Below, in pieces: positions 26,439-35,443 of a stretch of DNA of 64,000 nucleotides (positions are counted from its first letter, which is position 1; every line of letters begins with the position of its first letter). This DNA is from an uncultured Pirellulaceae bacterium (GTDB lineage Bacteria; Planctomycetota; Planctomycetia; Pirellulales; Pirellulaceae), in assembly GCA_938083195.1 (NCBI GenBank), contig CALKCK010000025.1:1-64000 (forward strand). Direction: 5' to 3'. Under the pieces are notes generated by a model. It ran no database searches. It saw only the letters and a list, made by a program, of their open reading frames with translations, and was not told the DNA's origin. The position numbers and the translations under genes were made by a program.

Positions 26439-26472
26439 AAACCTGCCGATCATTCATGGCAGGTTTTTTTTT
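26439..26472 (+). terminator. Rho-independent terminator after rpsR
   Basis: aaacctgcc (26439-26447) pairs with ggcaggttt (26458-26466), followed by six more Ts. Confidence 0.92.
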
Positions 26473-26518
26473 GAATTTCAAGGTGAGTGCCCCTACCGCC
26501 CTTACACGCGAGGCCAGC

Positions 26519-26944
26519 ATGTCGGAAGTGTTTAAAACGAAACGAAGAGTTGAGTTTCGCGAAACCGATATGGCGGGCATTGTGCACTTTTCTAATTTCT
26601 TTGCCTACATGGAACAGGCCGAACACGAATTGCTTCGCAGTCTCGATCTCGGGGTGATGTGCAATATCGACGGACGTGACATCAGCTTCCCTCGGGTAAG
26701 CGCGACCTGCGATTACCGAGTCTCTATCCGCTTCGAAGAAGTAATTGACATAGAGGTTGTCGTCGAAAAAATCGGAACCAAAAGTATTACTTACGGATTT
26801 CGTTTTCTCCGTGATGAAACGCCGATCGCGGACGGTTCCATCACCGTTGTCTGCTGTTTAATGAAACACGGAGAGCGTCCCCAATCCGTAGAGACACCCT
26901 CAGAATTCATTAACGCGATCAAGCCATTTCTTGCTGAGCCTTAA
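26519..26944 (+). CDS. Acyl-CoA thioesterase, hotdog fold (YbgC/4HBT-like)
   Basis: 141 residues from ATG 26519. A longer frame starts at 26456 but that would run through the rpsR terminator. RETDMAGIVHFSNFFAYMEQAEH (in parts: ETDMAGIVHF, NFFAYMEQAE) holds the catalytic Asp and the FxxYME helix of the 4HBT family. It hydrolyses acyl-CoA or a related thioester; the acyl group is not predictable. It precedes the prenyltransferase-like gene by 36 bp in the same direction. Confidence 0.9.
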   Translation: MSEVFKTKRRVEFRETDMAGIVHFSNFFAYMEQAEHELLRSLDLGVMCNIDGRDISFPRVSATCDYRVSIRFEEVIDIEVVVEKIGTKSITYGFRFLRDETPIADGSITVVCCLMKHGERPQSVETPSEFINAIKPFLAEP

Positions 26945-26980
26945 CTGTACTAGACTTTTGTTAAAAGAGACTTAATTTTC

Positions 26981-27919
26981 ATGTCAGTCTATTTGCAAAA
27001 CCTGACGGTTCGACTGGCTCAGGGCGTTGGTAAACTCTCACCAGAAACCCGCGAACTCCACAAAAATTACTTTCTCTCGGCGCAGCAACCCGATGGTGGC
27101 TTTTCCGGCCGGGAAGGGGGGAGCGATCTTTATTACACGACATTCGCGATGCGTGGGCTCTCGATTCTTGGTGAACTCTACGGAGAAGTCGCAGATCGCA
27201 TCGAGTCATACCTCAAACCGCAGCTTTCATCCCGTCAAACGATCGTCGATTTTTTTTCACTTTTTTACGCCGCAAACCTCTTAAAAATTTCGTCAGGAAA
27301 AGACATATTCAGGGACGCTGATCCAAATTGGCAAACTCAAGTGGCTGCGTTTCTTGAAACGCTACGGCGGGAAGATGGCGGCTATGCCAAAGCCCCCGAA
27401 GGGAACGCCGGAAGCACTTATCACACCTTTCTCGTTCTACTCGTATTACAACTGATCGAATGCCCCATCCCTAGTCCAGAAAAAGCGATTGAATTTTTGG
27501 ATTCAAGACGCGATCCTGAAGGCGGTTGGCATGAAATTCGAGTCAGCAAACGCCCAGGAACAAATCCAACGGCAGCAGCAGTTGCTAGTCTCCTAATTCT
27601 CGACGCGATCGACGAATCCAAAGATCCTGAATTGGTCGCGACGACTCTCGATTTCTTAGTCGAGATGCAGACCGACGAAGGTGGCCTCCGTGCTAACACG
27701 CGGATTCCGATCGCTGATCTCTTAAGCTCTTTTACTGGAGCACTGACTCTGATTGACTTGGATGCGTTTGAGGAAATAGATGTCACCTCGTATCGCCAAT
27801 TCGTGGAATCCATGCAACGCTCCGAAGGTGGCTTTCAGGCGGCCGCCTGGGATACCGCCCATGACGTCGAGTATTCATTTTACGGACTGGGGTGTATGGC
27901 TCTTCTTGAGAATCATTAG
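26981..27919 (+). CDS. Prenyltransferase-beta / terpenoid-cyclase-toroid protein
   Basis: 312 residues. Glycine-rich turns recur about every 50 residues (QPDGGFSGREGG, REDGGYAKA, DPEGGWHE, TDEGGLRA, RSEGGFQAA), the signature of the alpha6-alpha6 barrel shared by protein prenyltransferase beta subunits and terpene cyclases. Compared with farnesyl/geranylgeranyl transferases, the DxC zinc pair is missing, and where the zinc His falls (HTxxxxxGL) this protein has VEYSFYGLG. It has no DxDD motif, so it is not a class II cyclase either. The function is therefore open: a non-zinc prenyl-binding protein or a divergent transferase. It forms a possible operon with the thioesterase. Confidence 0.75.
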   Translation: MSVYLQNLTVRLAQGVGKLSPETRELHKNYFLSAQQPDGGFSGREGGSDLYYTTFAMRGLSILGELYGEVADRIESYLKPQLSSRQTIVDFFSLFYAANLLKISSGKDIFRDADPNWQTQVAAFLETLRREDGGYAKAPEGNAGSTYHTFLVLLVLQLIECPIPSPEKAIEFLDSRRDPEGGWHEIRVSKRPGTNPTAAAVASLLILDAIDESKDPELVATTLDFLVEMQTDEGGLRANTRIPIADLLSSFTGALTLIDLDAFEEIDVTSYRQFVESMQRSEGGFQAAAWDTAHDVEYSFYGLGCMALLENH

Positions 27920-28068
27920 AATTATTGTTCGTATCACCCCAAAACTCATGGATGCGTTGAGTCGATCGGCCCAACTGAAGCACCGACAAAACAAGCATCC
28001 CTTCGCTAATTCGATGAACGCTAAAACCAATTATCAAAACCGGTAAACCCATCCAACGGAGGGCTTCC

Positions 28069-28743
28069 ATGCCCGATTTTGTTGCCAACGCAGTAACCAA
28101 AGAATTCGATACCCCCACCGGTCCGCTGCGAATCCTTGACGGTATCTCCACCGAACTTGAACGAGGCCAAAACATGGCAGTCATCGGTGACAGTGGGAGC
28201 GGTAAAAGTACGTTTCTCCATATCGCTGGAACACTCGATTCTCCAAGTTCTGGCAATGTTTGTTTGATGGGAAACGATCTTACTGAGCTTGATGAAAATC
28301 AACTCGCGCATTTCCGAAACGAGAACATTGGCTTTATCTTTCAAGAGCACCATCTTTTGCCGCAACTGACTGCACTCGAGAATGTACTCCTTCCGATGGT
28401 TGCCACGGGGGCAACCGATTCAGATTCAATTCAACGCGCGAAGAGTTTACTGGATTCAGTGGGTCTTTCTAACCGACTAGATCACCGACCGGCAGCTTTA
28501 TCCGGCGGTGAACGACAAAGGGTTGCCGTAGCGCGAGCATTAATTCGGGAACCAATTTTATTATTAGCAGACGAACCGACGGGCAGCCTTGATCAAGCAA
28601 ATGCTGAAAAAACGGGCCAACTCCTGCTCGATCTTCAAAATCAATACAACATGATTCTTATCTGTGTCACTCACTCGTCGAAACTAGCTTCGGTTTTCCA
28701 AAACAAAAGCCGGCTTGTCGATGGGAGGCTCGCATCCGTATGA
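28069..28743 (+). CDS. ABC transporter ATPase, LolD/MacB class
   Basis: 224 residues. Walker A GDSGSGKST, Q-loop FQEHHLLPQLT, signature LSGGERQR, Walker B ILLLADEPTGSLD and switch His (VTHSSK) are all intact. The length and PTGSLD are typical of LolD/MacB-type ATPases that drive FtsX-like permeases. A good GGAGGG Shine-Dalgarno precedes the ATG. Its stop overlaps the permease start by four bases (ATGA). Confidence 0.95.
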   Translation: MPDFVANAVTKEFDTPTGPLRILDGISTELERGQNMAVIGDSGSGKSTFLHIAGTLDSPSSGNVCLMGNDLTELDENQLAHFRNENIGFIFQEHHLLPQLTALENVLLPMVATGATDSDSIQRAKSLLDSVGLSNRLDHRPAALSGGERQRVAVARALIREPILLLADEPTGSLDQANAEKTGQLLLDLQNQYNMILICVTHSSKLASVFQNKSRLVDGRLASV

Positions 28744-31700
28744 ATCGTTGGCAAATCGCAATCAAGAGCTTGTTCTATTTTCGTCGCACCAATCTGGCGA
28801 TCGCTTTAGGGGTTGCGGCGGCAACCGCGGTACTCACCGGCGCGTTAATTGTCGGTGACAGCATGCGAAATAGCCTTCGCGAATTAACCCTCGAACGCCT
28901 TGGCATGATCGACGAACTCATGCTTTCCGATGGCTTCTTCGCGGAATCGCTCGCTGAAACGCTCAGTGGGACAACTGAGTTTAAAGAAAATTACACACAG
29001 GCAAGTTCCGCAATCTTATTTCCGGGCGGCACCGTCCAAAACGCAACCGATTCCACACGCCGGGCAGGGCAAGTGACCGTTCTTGGAATCACGAAAGAAT
29101 TCTGGAAATTCGAGCAACGCGGTGAACTCAATCGAAAAGACCTTGATGAAAATAGCATCATCATCAACCAAGCCGTCGCAGACGACCTTCAAATCAGTAA
29201 CGCTGATGTCGAATCGGGGAACGCTCTGATTACAGTCCGGATCCCGAAACGAAACCAACTTCCAGCAGATAGTGCTCTCGGTAAAAAGAATGATTTAATA
29301 GAAAGCATCGTCGATTTAAAAGTCATCCAGATCGTGCCTATGTCAGGACTCGGCAGGTTTGGACTCTATCCCTCCCAAGCCGACCCCTACAACGTTTACG
29401 TATCGATCAAACTTCTGCAAGATTCGCTCGCCCGTTCCGTACTCCAACACAAATCCGATTCTGCCCAAGCCAACATTATCTTGATCAGCGGAAAAGGACA
29501 AACCCTACCCACTGAAATTGATTCGGAACAACTGCGATTGTCTCTTCGCCCTTCGCTCGAAGACTATGGCTTGACTCTCAAACGTGCGACTCAGACATTT
29601 TCAGACGAAAACAATGAAAAAACTGTTTTCGATTATTGGAGCCTTTCATCTGATCGACTTGTGCTTAGTGATGAAGTAGCACAATCTACTGCCGCGGCCT
29701 TTCCGTCAGCGATGCCGATCTTCACCTACCTTGCTAACGACATCCGCAGACCTGAAGCAGATTCAGGGATCCCATTCTCGATGATTGCAGCAGTTGATTT
29801 TGACCATCAATTCGACCCTATTTCTGCGCTCACAAACGACCCCATCCGTCCAATGAGAGCGAATGAGATCGTCCTAAACCAATGGGCAGCAGACGATCTT
29901 AATGCGGCAAAAGGGGACTCGGTCGTCATAACATTTTTCGAACCAGAAACGACTCACGGCTCTCAAAAAGAAAAATCTGTGGAACTCACGGTCGTCGACA
30001 TTGCAAAACTTACCGAACCAGACAAAGCATTTAGAGTCTCACGCCGCGGCCAAATTAGTCCGGCAGAATTCAAACAGTGCCCAACGCTTGCGAATGACCC
30101 AAATCTGACTCCCGAAGTTCCCGGAGTGACCGATGCGCAGTCAATTGAAAACTGGGACTTGCCCTTCGATACGGCTGATAAAATCAGGCCCCAAGACGAC
30201 GATTATTGGGGAAACCATAGAACGACCCCCAAGGCATTCGTCTCTCTCGCGATGGGACAAAAACTTTGGGATAGTCGCTTTGGAAATATCACGAGTTTTC
30301 GCATTCCAATTTCCGCCGGATCAGAAGAACAAGTATCAGAAGCGCTGCTAACACAGTTCATTGAGGACAATGCGAAACTTGGGATGCATTTAATTCAAAT
30401 TAAACGCCAAGGAATTGCAGCTTCCTCGGGTTCCACGCCGTTTGATTTCCTTTTCCTTGCATTAAGTATGTTTGTGATAGGCGCCGCCCTAATTCTCGTT
30501 TCTTTGCTGTTCCGGCTTGGATTACAGCAGCGTGCCAGCGAATTGGGTTTAATGAAGGCAATTGGGTTCCCGCAAAAACAGATCCGCCGAATTTGCCTTT
30601 ATGAAATGGCATCTGTCTCTTGCCTTGGAGCCACGATCGGTATCTCACTTGGAATGGGATATGCATGGCTCATGATCTTTGGCCTCAAGACATGGTGGGT
30701 GGGGGCAATATCTAGACCATTTCTGTCCCTTCATATTTCACCACTTAGCCTCGGCATCGGGTTTTTCAGTGGGTTAATCATCTGCGTTCTAACCATTGCC
30801 TGGGCTTTGCGAAGAACCCGTAATCAGCCCGTCCATTTGCTAATCAGTGGGCAACTAGAATCTATTGGGAACCCTGCATCAAAGACGCGAAGAACGAGCC
30901 TGCCAATCATTGCCGTACTCGCACTTACCGCTGTCGGCCTCACCGTTGCAGCCACACAACTGGCTGGCGAGGCGCAGGCGGGTTCGTTTCTGGGAGCAGG
31001 ATTTTTGATTCTCGCCTCACTTCTAATGTGGGTCTATCGGACCTTTAGAACGGCCCGCCACGCGCACTCATTTGGGCGATTAAACCTCTCTCGCTTGGCC
31101 ATCATGAGTTTCCAGAGAAACCCGCTTCGCAGCACCCTCACAATAGGACTAGTCGCGGTGGCCTGTTTTCTAATTGCCGCCGTCAGCTCATTTCGCTTAA
31201 CCCCTTCTGAGCGTGGAACGGCCGGTTTCGAATGGGTTGCTCAAAGCAGTCAGCCCATTTACTACGATTTAAATAATCCTGAAGGGCAAGCGCTCGCTCT
31301 CGGAGCAGAAAATAAACTTCGGGAAGGAACCGAAATTTCGGCCATGCGCCTTAAACCGGGAGAGGACGCCAGCTGTAATAATCTGTATCAGTCCTCGCAG
31401 CCCCGCATCTTAGGAGTCGCCCCACAATTCATCGACGAATTCGACGAGGGCAAGGCAGGCCGATTCGCGTGGAGTGCATCCCTCGCCTCGACAGAATTAG
31501 AAAAACAAAACCCCTGGCGATTACTCGACTCTCCGCAGCCCCACTTGGGAACCCAAGAAGACCCAATTCCGGTCGTAATTGACAAGAATACAGCCAACTA
31601 CAGTTTGAAAATCTATATTCTTAATACCGTTAAACAAATTGAATATGACTCCGGAGAATCGATCTACATCCGGGTTGTAGGATTCTTGGAAAATACACTT

Positions 31701-32288
31701 CTTCAAGGTAGCCTCATAATCTCCGAGCAAGATTTTGAAAGTGTGTTTCCAACGATCGGAGGTTACCAGTACTTTTTGATTCGCGAAATGGTTGAAACCA
31801 CCGGCGAGAGTGAGTCTGACATTGCGGTACTGGAAGAACGACTTAGCGATCAGGGGTTTGATGCTCGTTCGGCAGAAATCCTGCTTGGCAACTTCATGTC
31901 AGTGCAAAACACCTACATCAGTACATTCCAAACACTCGGGTCGCTCGGTTTATTGCTGGGGACTTTCGGTCTTGCGGCCGTCCAAATTCGCAGTGTCTTA
32001 GAACGGAAAAAAGAGCTTGGTCTAATGCGAGCCATTGGCTTCCAACGCAATACTTTGGCGAAAATGGTGGTTTTGGAAAATGCTTGGCTGTTAATTATTG
32101 GACTTGGCATTGGTATTTTTTCAGCCCTGTTTACGACAATCCCCCACTGGCTCGTGGGAACGGCAACCGCCCCCTGGCTCGAACTGAGCCTGATGTTTGG
32201 TGTAATCATTACCGTTGGTTTGCTTGTCGGTTTTTATGCCTCACGTATTATCTCGAAAACACCACTCCTCGAATCATTACGAACCTAA
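28740..32288 (+). CDS. Very large FtsX-like ABC permease
   Basis: 1182 residues, roughly three times a MacB or LolC subunit. A first helix (about 20-42) follows a short cytoplasmic segment. A large extracytoplasmic region follows to about 565, then three helices with the FtsX core RASELGLMKAIGFPQKQI (about 600), two more helices in the middle (about 720-765), another start-type segment (about 785-825, SFQRNPLRSTLTIGL), a second extracytoplasmic region, and a second FtsX core KKELGLMRAIGFQRNTL near the C-terminus. It is thus a tandem of two FtsX units in one chain, enough to form the complex alone. Expected to export or extract lipoproteins or peptides; substrate unknown. Confidence 0.92.
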   Translation: MNRWQIAIKSLFYFRRTNLAIALGVAAATAVLTGALIVGDSMRNSLRELTLERLGMIDELMLSDGFFAESLAETLSGTTEFKENYTQASSAILFPGGTVQNATDSTRRAGQVTVLGITKEFWKFEQRGELNRKDLDENSIIINQAVADDLQISNADVESGNALITVRIPKRNQLPADSALGKKNDLIESIVDLKVIQIVPMSGLGRFGLYPSQADPYNVYVSIKLLQDSLARSVLQHKSDSAQANIILISGKGQTLPTEIDSEQLRLSLRPSLEDYGLTLKRATQTFSDENNEKTVFDYWSLSSDRLVLSDEVAQSTAAAFPSAMPIFTYLANDIRRPEADSGIPFSMIAAVDFDHQFDPISALTNDPIRPMRANEIVLNQWAADDLNAAKGDSVVITFFEPETTHGSQKEKSVELTVVDIAKLTEPDKAFRVSRRGQISPAEFKQCPTLANDPNLTPEVPGVTDAQSIENWDLPFDTADKIRPQDDDYWGNHRTTPKAFVSLAMGQKLWDSRFGNITSFRIPISAGSEEQVSEALLTQFIEDNAKLGMHLIQIKRQGIAASSGSTPFDFLFLALSMFVIGAALILVSLLFRLGLQQRASELGLMKAIGFPQKQIRRICLYEMASVSCLGATIGISLGMGYAWLMIFGLKTWWVGAISRPFLSLHISPLSLGIGFFSGLIICVLTIAWALRRTRNQPVHLLISGQLESIGNPASKTRRTSLPIIAVLALTAVGLTVAATQLAGEAQAGSFLGAGFLILASLLMWVYRTFRTARHAHSFGRLNLSRLAIMSFQRNPLRSTLTIGLVAVACFLIAAVSSFRLTPSERGTAGFEWVAQSSQPIYYDLNNPEGQALALGAENKLREGTEISAMRLKPGEDASCNNLYQSSQPRILGVAPQFIDEFDEGKAGRFAWSASLASTELEKQNPWRLLDSPQPHLGTQEDPIPVVIDKNTANYSLKIYILNTVKQIEYDSGESIYIRVVGFLENTLLQGSLIISEQDFESVFPTIGGYQYFLIREMVETTGESESDIAVLEERLSDQGFDARSAEILLGNFMSVQNTYISTFQTLGSLGLLLGTFGLAAVQIRSVLERKKELGLMRAIGFQRNTLAKMVVLENAWLLIIGLGIGIFSALFTTIPHWLVGTATAPWLELSLMFGVIITVGLLVGFYASRIISKTPLLESLRT

Positions 32289-32395
32289 GAACGCCTTTTT
32301 CTTTGCGATTGTTTTCAAAATCACCCGAGAACAAAGTTAGGACTTGTCGATGGTGCTTGGATTTGTTTACAATTTCGAACCTGCTAATTGAGTAA

Positions 32396-32479
32396 GCCGG
32401 TGTGGCGGAATTGGCAGACGCGATGGATTCAAAATCCATTGGGGGCAACCCCGTGGAGGTTCAAGTCCTCTCACCGGTA
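32396..32479 (+). tRNA. tRNA-Leu (anticodon CAA)
   Basis: The acceptor arm GCCGGTG pairs with CACCGGT (with a G-U at the first pair, as in E. coli leucine tRNAs), followed by discriminator A. The anticodon stem ATGGA/TCCAT closes the loop TTCAAAA, so the anticodon is CAA, reading UUG. A long variable arm (gggggcaaccccc-like) marks it as class II. T-arm: GAGGTTCAAGTCCTC. CCA is not encoded. Confidence 0.96.
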
Positions 32480-32484
32480 CTTTA

Positions 32485-32518
32485 AAGCCAGCAAAACCTA
32501 GTGTGTTGCTGGCTTTTC
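32485..32518 (+). terminator. Terminator after tRNA-Leu
   Basis: aagccagcaa (32485-32494) pairs with ttgctggctt (32506-32515), followed by Ts. Confidence 0.88.
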
Positions 32519-32641
32519 TATTTTTATCTTGGAAAACGCCAAGAAATCTATTTTTCAGCTAACAAATTACACTAGTTAAGCGTCCCTCTTCCAGTGAACT
32601 GAACTCTCTCTTTTCACAACCTTCGTTGACTGGAAAGTAAA

Positions 32642-32899
32642 ATGTTTCTGAGATCGCGGCAAACGCTTCCTGCAAGTTTTGATGTCCCAAGCATTCCCCA
32701 GACCCGATCGGCCGATTGGAATGACATGGATGCGAATGACAAAAACCAATTTTTTGGATTTTGTGAAAAGCACGCGCTTCGAATTGACCCAGCTGACATT
32801 TCTCGCATTGACGAGTCACTGCAAAAAGGACAAAAAGTTTGCCTACGCTTTACCCCAAAGATCGCCCCAAAGTTTGCCTTGAGTTTCCGTTCAGACTAG
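32642..32899 (+). CDS. Possible small protein, unrecognised
   Basis: 85 codons. The chain has a mixed, soluble composition (for example FFGFCEKHALRIDPADISRI) and reads more like a protein than the competing frames on either strand. It has a weak Shine-Dalgarno-like ggaaag just upstream. No family is recognised and it may be chance. The surrounding gap, 32519-33011, otherwise holds nothing I can identify. Confidence 0.3.
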   Translation: MFLRSRQTLPASFDVPSIPQTRSADWNDMDANDKNQFFGFCEKHALRIDPADISRIDESLQKGQKVCLRFTPKIAPKFALSFRSD

Positions 32900-33011
32900 A
32901 ACATCGTGCTCGCGCGGACAATCAGTTTTACAGCCAATCACCATCGCTCCATTCAATGGCACCCAGTTGCGGGATTTTGACACACTTAACATCTCCAAGT
33001 CTTGGGACACG

Positions 33012-35210
33012 CTACCCCTTCCAACCCAAGACATTTCGCAGGATGCACCAACGAGGCGCTGGCAAATCCCCATCCACCCCAAGAATCCAGTAATCGTACA
33101 GTCGCTCATAAGTTCCATCCGCTTTCTTTAACGCCAGCCAATTTTGCAAAAATTTCTCAAAAGTAAAATCACTCGCGGTCAAATAATAAATTGGAACTTG
33201 AATTTTACCTTGAAGCGGATTGGCAACTGCGAATTGCGGTTTTAACATCGTCCACGCCGAACCTGATTCCGCACTCATCACAAGGCCATCCGCCTCAACG
33301 CTGCGCCCTTCAAAATAATCACTGGCGGAATCTAGCTCGACGACCTCGAAGTCGGCTGGAACAAGACGCTTTACTCTGTCAGCGAAAAAACTATTTTTTA
33401 TAACGGCCAACTTTAAATTAGGAATTCCTAGAATATCCTCCTTGGATCGGAAATTCCTTTTCTCGTGATCAGGTACGACAATGGCAAGGGTTACATCCAT
33501 ATAACGCATGTTGGCCGGCATTTGAATTGCCTGCTCAACCGTCCCTTCAATGGCCGACATTGCAATGTCGATTTTCCCAGCATCCAAATGCAATTGCAAT
33601 TCACTCCGTTCTATTGGAACAAATTCAAGACTTACCTGGAGGTCATCCGCCAGATAATAAGCCATATCAATGTCAAATCCGACTAGCGAACCATCGGCAT
33701 TAGAGTAAGAGAATGGCATCTTCCCTAGCTCAAACCCAACTCGCAACGCGCCTCGTTCCTGAATCGCCTCTAATCGATTCTGACCGCGAGAATCCGCATC
33801 AATAAAATCAGCTTGAACCGCCAAAACTCGAGAGCTGATCCTCGACTTTGGTCTGTCACTAAAAAAGACTAACTGACGCTCCGCAACCAAGTCTGCCCGT
33901 GAATACTGCTCCTTAAAACTGACGTCGAGATAACTTCGTATGAGCGCCGTATTCAACGTCAGCAAAAGGCAAGAGACAACTGCCCCTATCATCAACTTTC
34001 GAAAATCCCACCTTACTGTTCCATTGACGCAGCAACTAACGACGACTGTAAACGCGACCAGATGCGTCGCCTTCATCAAATCACCAAACCTCGCAGCAAT
34101 AACTCCCGAAGCCAAAAACAAGTTGAAAATATCGCTCGGTAACTCAGCAACATCTAGCAAAAGGGGGATCGTAATCAGAGGCTTGCCAAAGGAACCGAGC
34201 AGTCCTACTCCGGCAAGCATTGGATAGCGATCCAAGTCAATCGAAGTCCCATAAAACCAGGCGGCAAAAGGAATAAAAACCAAACCCAAAATTCGACCCA
34301 AATCTGGGAATGGATAAGCCAAGGGAACGAGATATTCCGGTTGATGACTCGATAACTCATCCGTCCACCCTTCGTGGTCAATTTGCAGTTTCTTGACCGC
34401 TTCGATAATCATCGGCAGTACAACAAATGAATTCCCAATGACAAAGGCTGCAATCAACGGATCTCTCAACGCAGAGACTAACTCACCAAATCGATAGGGG
34501 GTAATTGCCGCAATTAAAATGGGCATGACTACAAAACAAAGGACTATCGCAGATCCCGCGTAAGTAAGAAGATAACCTTGAATTAAACTAAGTTGCTTGA
34601 GATCAATTGTGCCAGCGGTATAGGCGACGATCGCAAACATTCCCACCGGCGTCAACTTAACTACTAACTTGTTCAATCTTGCTAAAGCCTCGACGGCAAC
34701 ATCCAACGGCTCCAGCAATGCCGATTTGTTTGGCAATGCCATGATCGCCACTCCAAGACCCAGAGAAAAAACAACCACAGCAGGAATCGCGTTATTGGCC
34801 AGCGAACGGAATGGATTCGAGGGAATAAATAAATCAAGCCAGTCTTGTGAAGGCGAGGCTTCGTTAAAACTGCTACTGTAAAAAGATCCGGTTTCCCACA
34901 TTGGAAACGCTTGAATCGCAATGGCCAAAGCGATCAGACTGACCATCCACAACGCTAACAGCACCGCAGCCGATATACGTAGTAGTTTCCACCCGGTCTC
35001 AGCTGACAACCGGCCAACGTTCACAATCAGCGATGCAGCGACGAATGGCAAAACAGCCATCTGCAGCAATCCCACAAATGCATCTCCCACCCATTTAATC
35101 CACTGAATCGATTCTCCAAAAAACAATCCAAAAATTAAACCAAGCAACAATGAAATCACAATCGTTGTTGTGAACCCCACTGACCTGTGCTGCTTCCCAC
35201 TCTCAATCAT
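33012..35210 (-). CDS. Dicarboxylate/amino-acid:cation symporter fused to a solute-binding domain
   Basis: 732 residues from ATG 35210, preceded by AAAAGGT; a further in-frame ATG at 35279 adds 23 unlikely residues. Residues about 10-415 form an SDF (DctA/GltP-like) symporter: eight or so helices, MAVLPFVAASLIVNVG, NAIPAVVVFSLGLGVAI and KPLITIPLLLDVAELP. After a last helix (about 405-425) and a short linker comes a family-3 binding protein domain (about 480-712) starting LEAIQERGALRVGFELG, with GFDIDMAYYLADDL and KIDIAMSAIEGT, the usual ligand-pocket segments. So a secondary carrier has its own tethered receptor, outside the membrane. The likely cargo is a dicarboxylate or acidic amino acid. 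Confidence 0.9.
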   Translation of the reverse strand: MIESGKQHRSVGFTTTIVISLLLGLIFGLFFGESIQWIKWVGDAFVGLLQMAVLPFVAASLIVNVGRLSAETGWKLLRISAAVLLALWMVSLIALAIAIQAFPMWETGSFYSSSFNEASPSQDWLDLFIPSNPFRSLANNAIPAVVVFSLGLGVAIMALPNKSALLEPLDVAVEALARLNKLVVKLTPVGMFAIVAYTAGTIDLKQLSLIQGYLLTYAGSAIVLCFVVMPILIAAITPYRFGELVSALRDPLIAAFVIGNSFVVLPMIIEAVKKLQIDHEGWTDELSSHQPEYLVPLAYPFPDLGRILGLVFIPFAAWFYGTSIDLDRYPMLAGVGLLGSFGKPLITIPLLLDVAELPSDIFNLFLASGVIAARFGDLMKATHLVAFTVVVSCCVNGTVRWDFRKLMIGAVVSCLLLTLNTALIRSYLDVSFKEQYSRADLVAERQLVFFSDRPKSRISSRVLAVQADFIDADSRGQNRLEAIQERGALRVGFELGKMPFSYSNADGSLVGFDIDMAYYLADDLQVSLEFVPIERSELQLHLDAGKIDIAMSAIEGTVEQAIQMPANMRYMDVTLAIVVPDHEKRNFRSKEDILGIPNLKLAVIKNSFFADRVKRLVPADFEVVELDSASDYFEGRSVEADGLVMSAESGSAWTMLKPQFAVANPLQGKIQVPIYYLTASDFTFEKFLQNWLALKKADGTYERLYDYWILGVDGDLPAPRWCILRNVLGWKG

Positions 35211-35443
35211 ACAGAAGTTACCTTTTGAAAAATCATCGACGCGTCTTGGCGAGAGATGACTGGCGACAATTCCCAACATCTATTTGGTCCAAGTGTCGTC
35301 AAAGGTACTATTGGTCGCAACTCTAAGTTGCTTTTTAACCTGAAATTCTGCGATTCGATTTCATCACGACACATGGACTTAAAATATCAGTTAGAATCCG
35401 GATCGAATCGACAAACAATTTTTGATTTCTACGGACCGCTTTA

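Noticed and set aside
32957..32970. A tggcac-cagt-type sequence resembling a sigma-54 -24/-12 promoter.
   Set aside because: The spacing between TGGCAC and TTGC is four bases instead of five, and no gene starts at the right distance.
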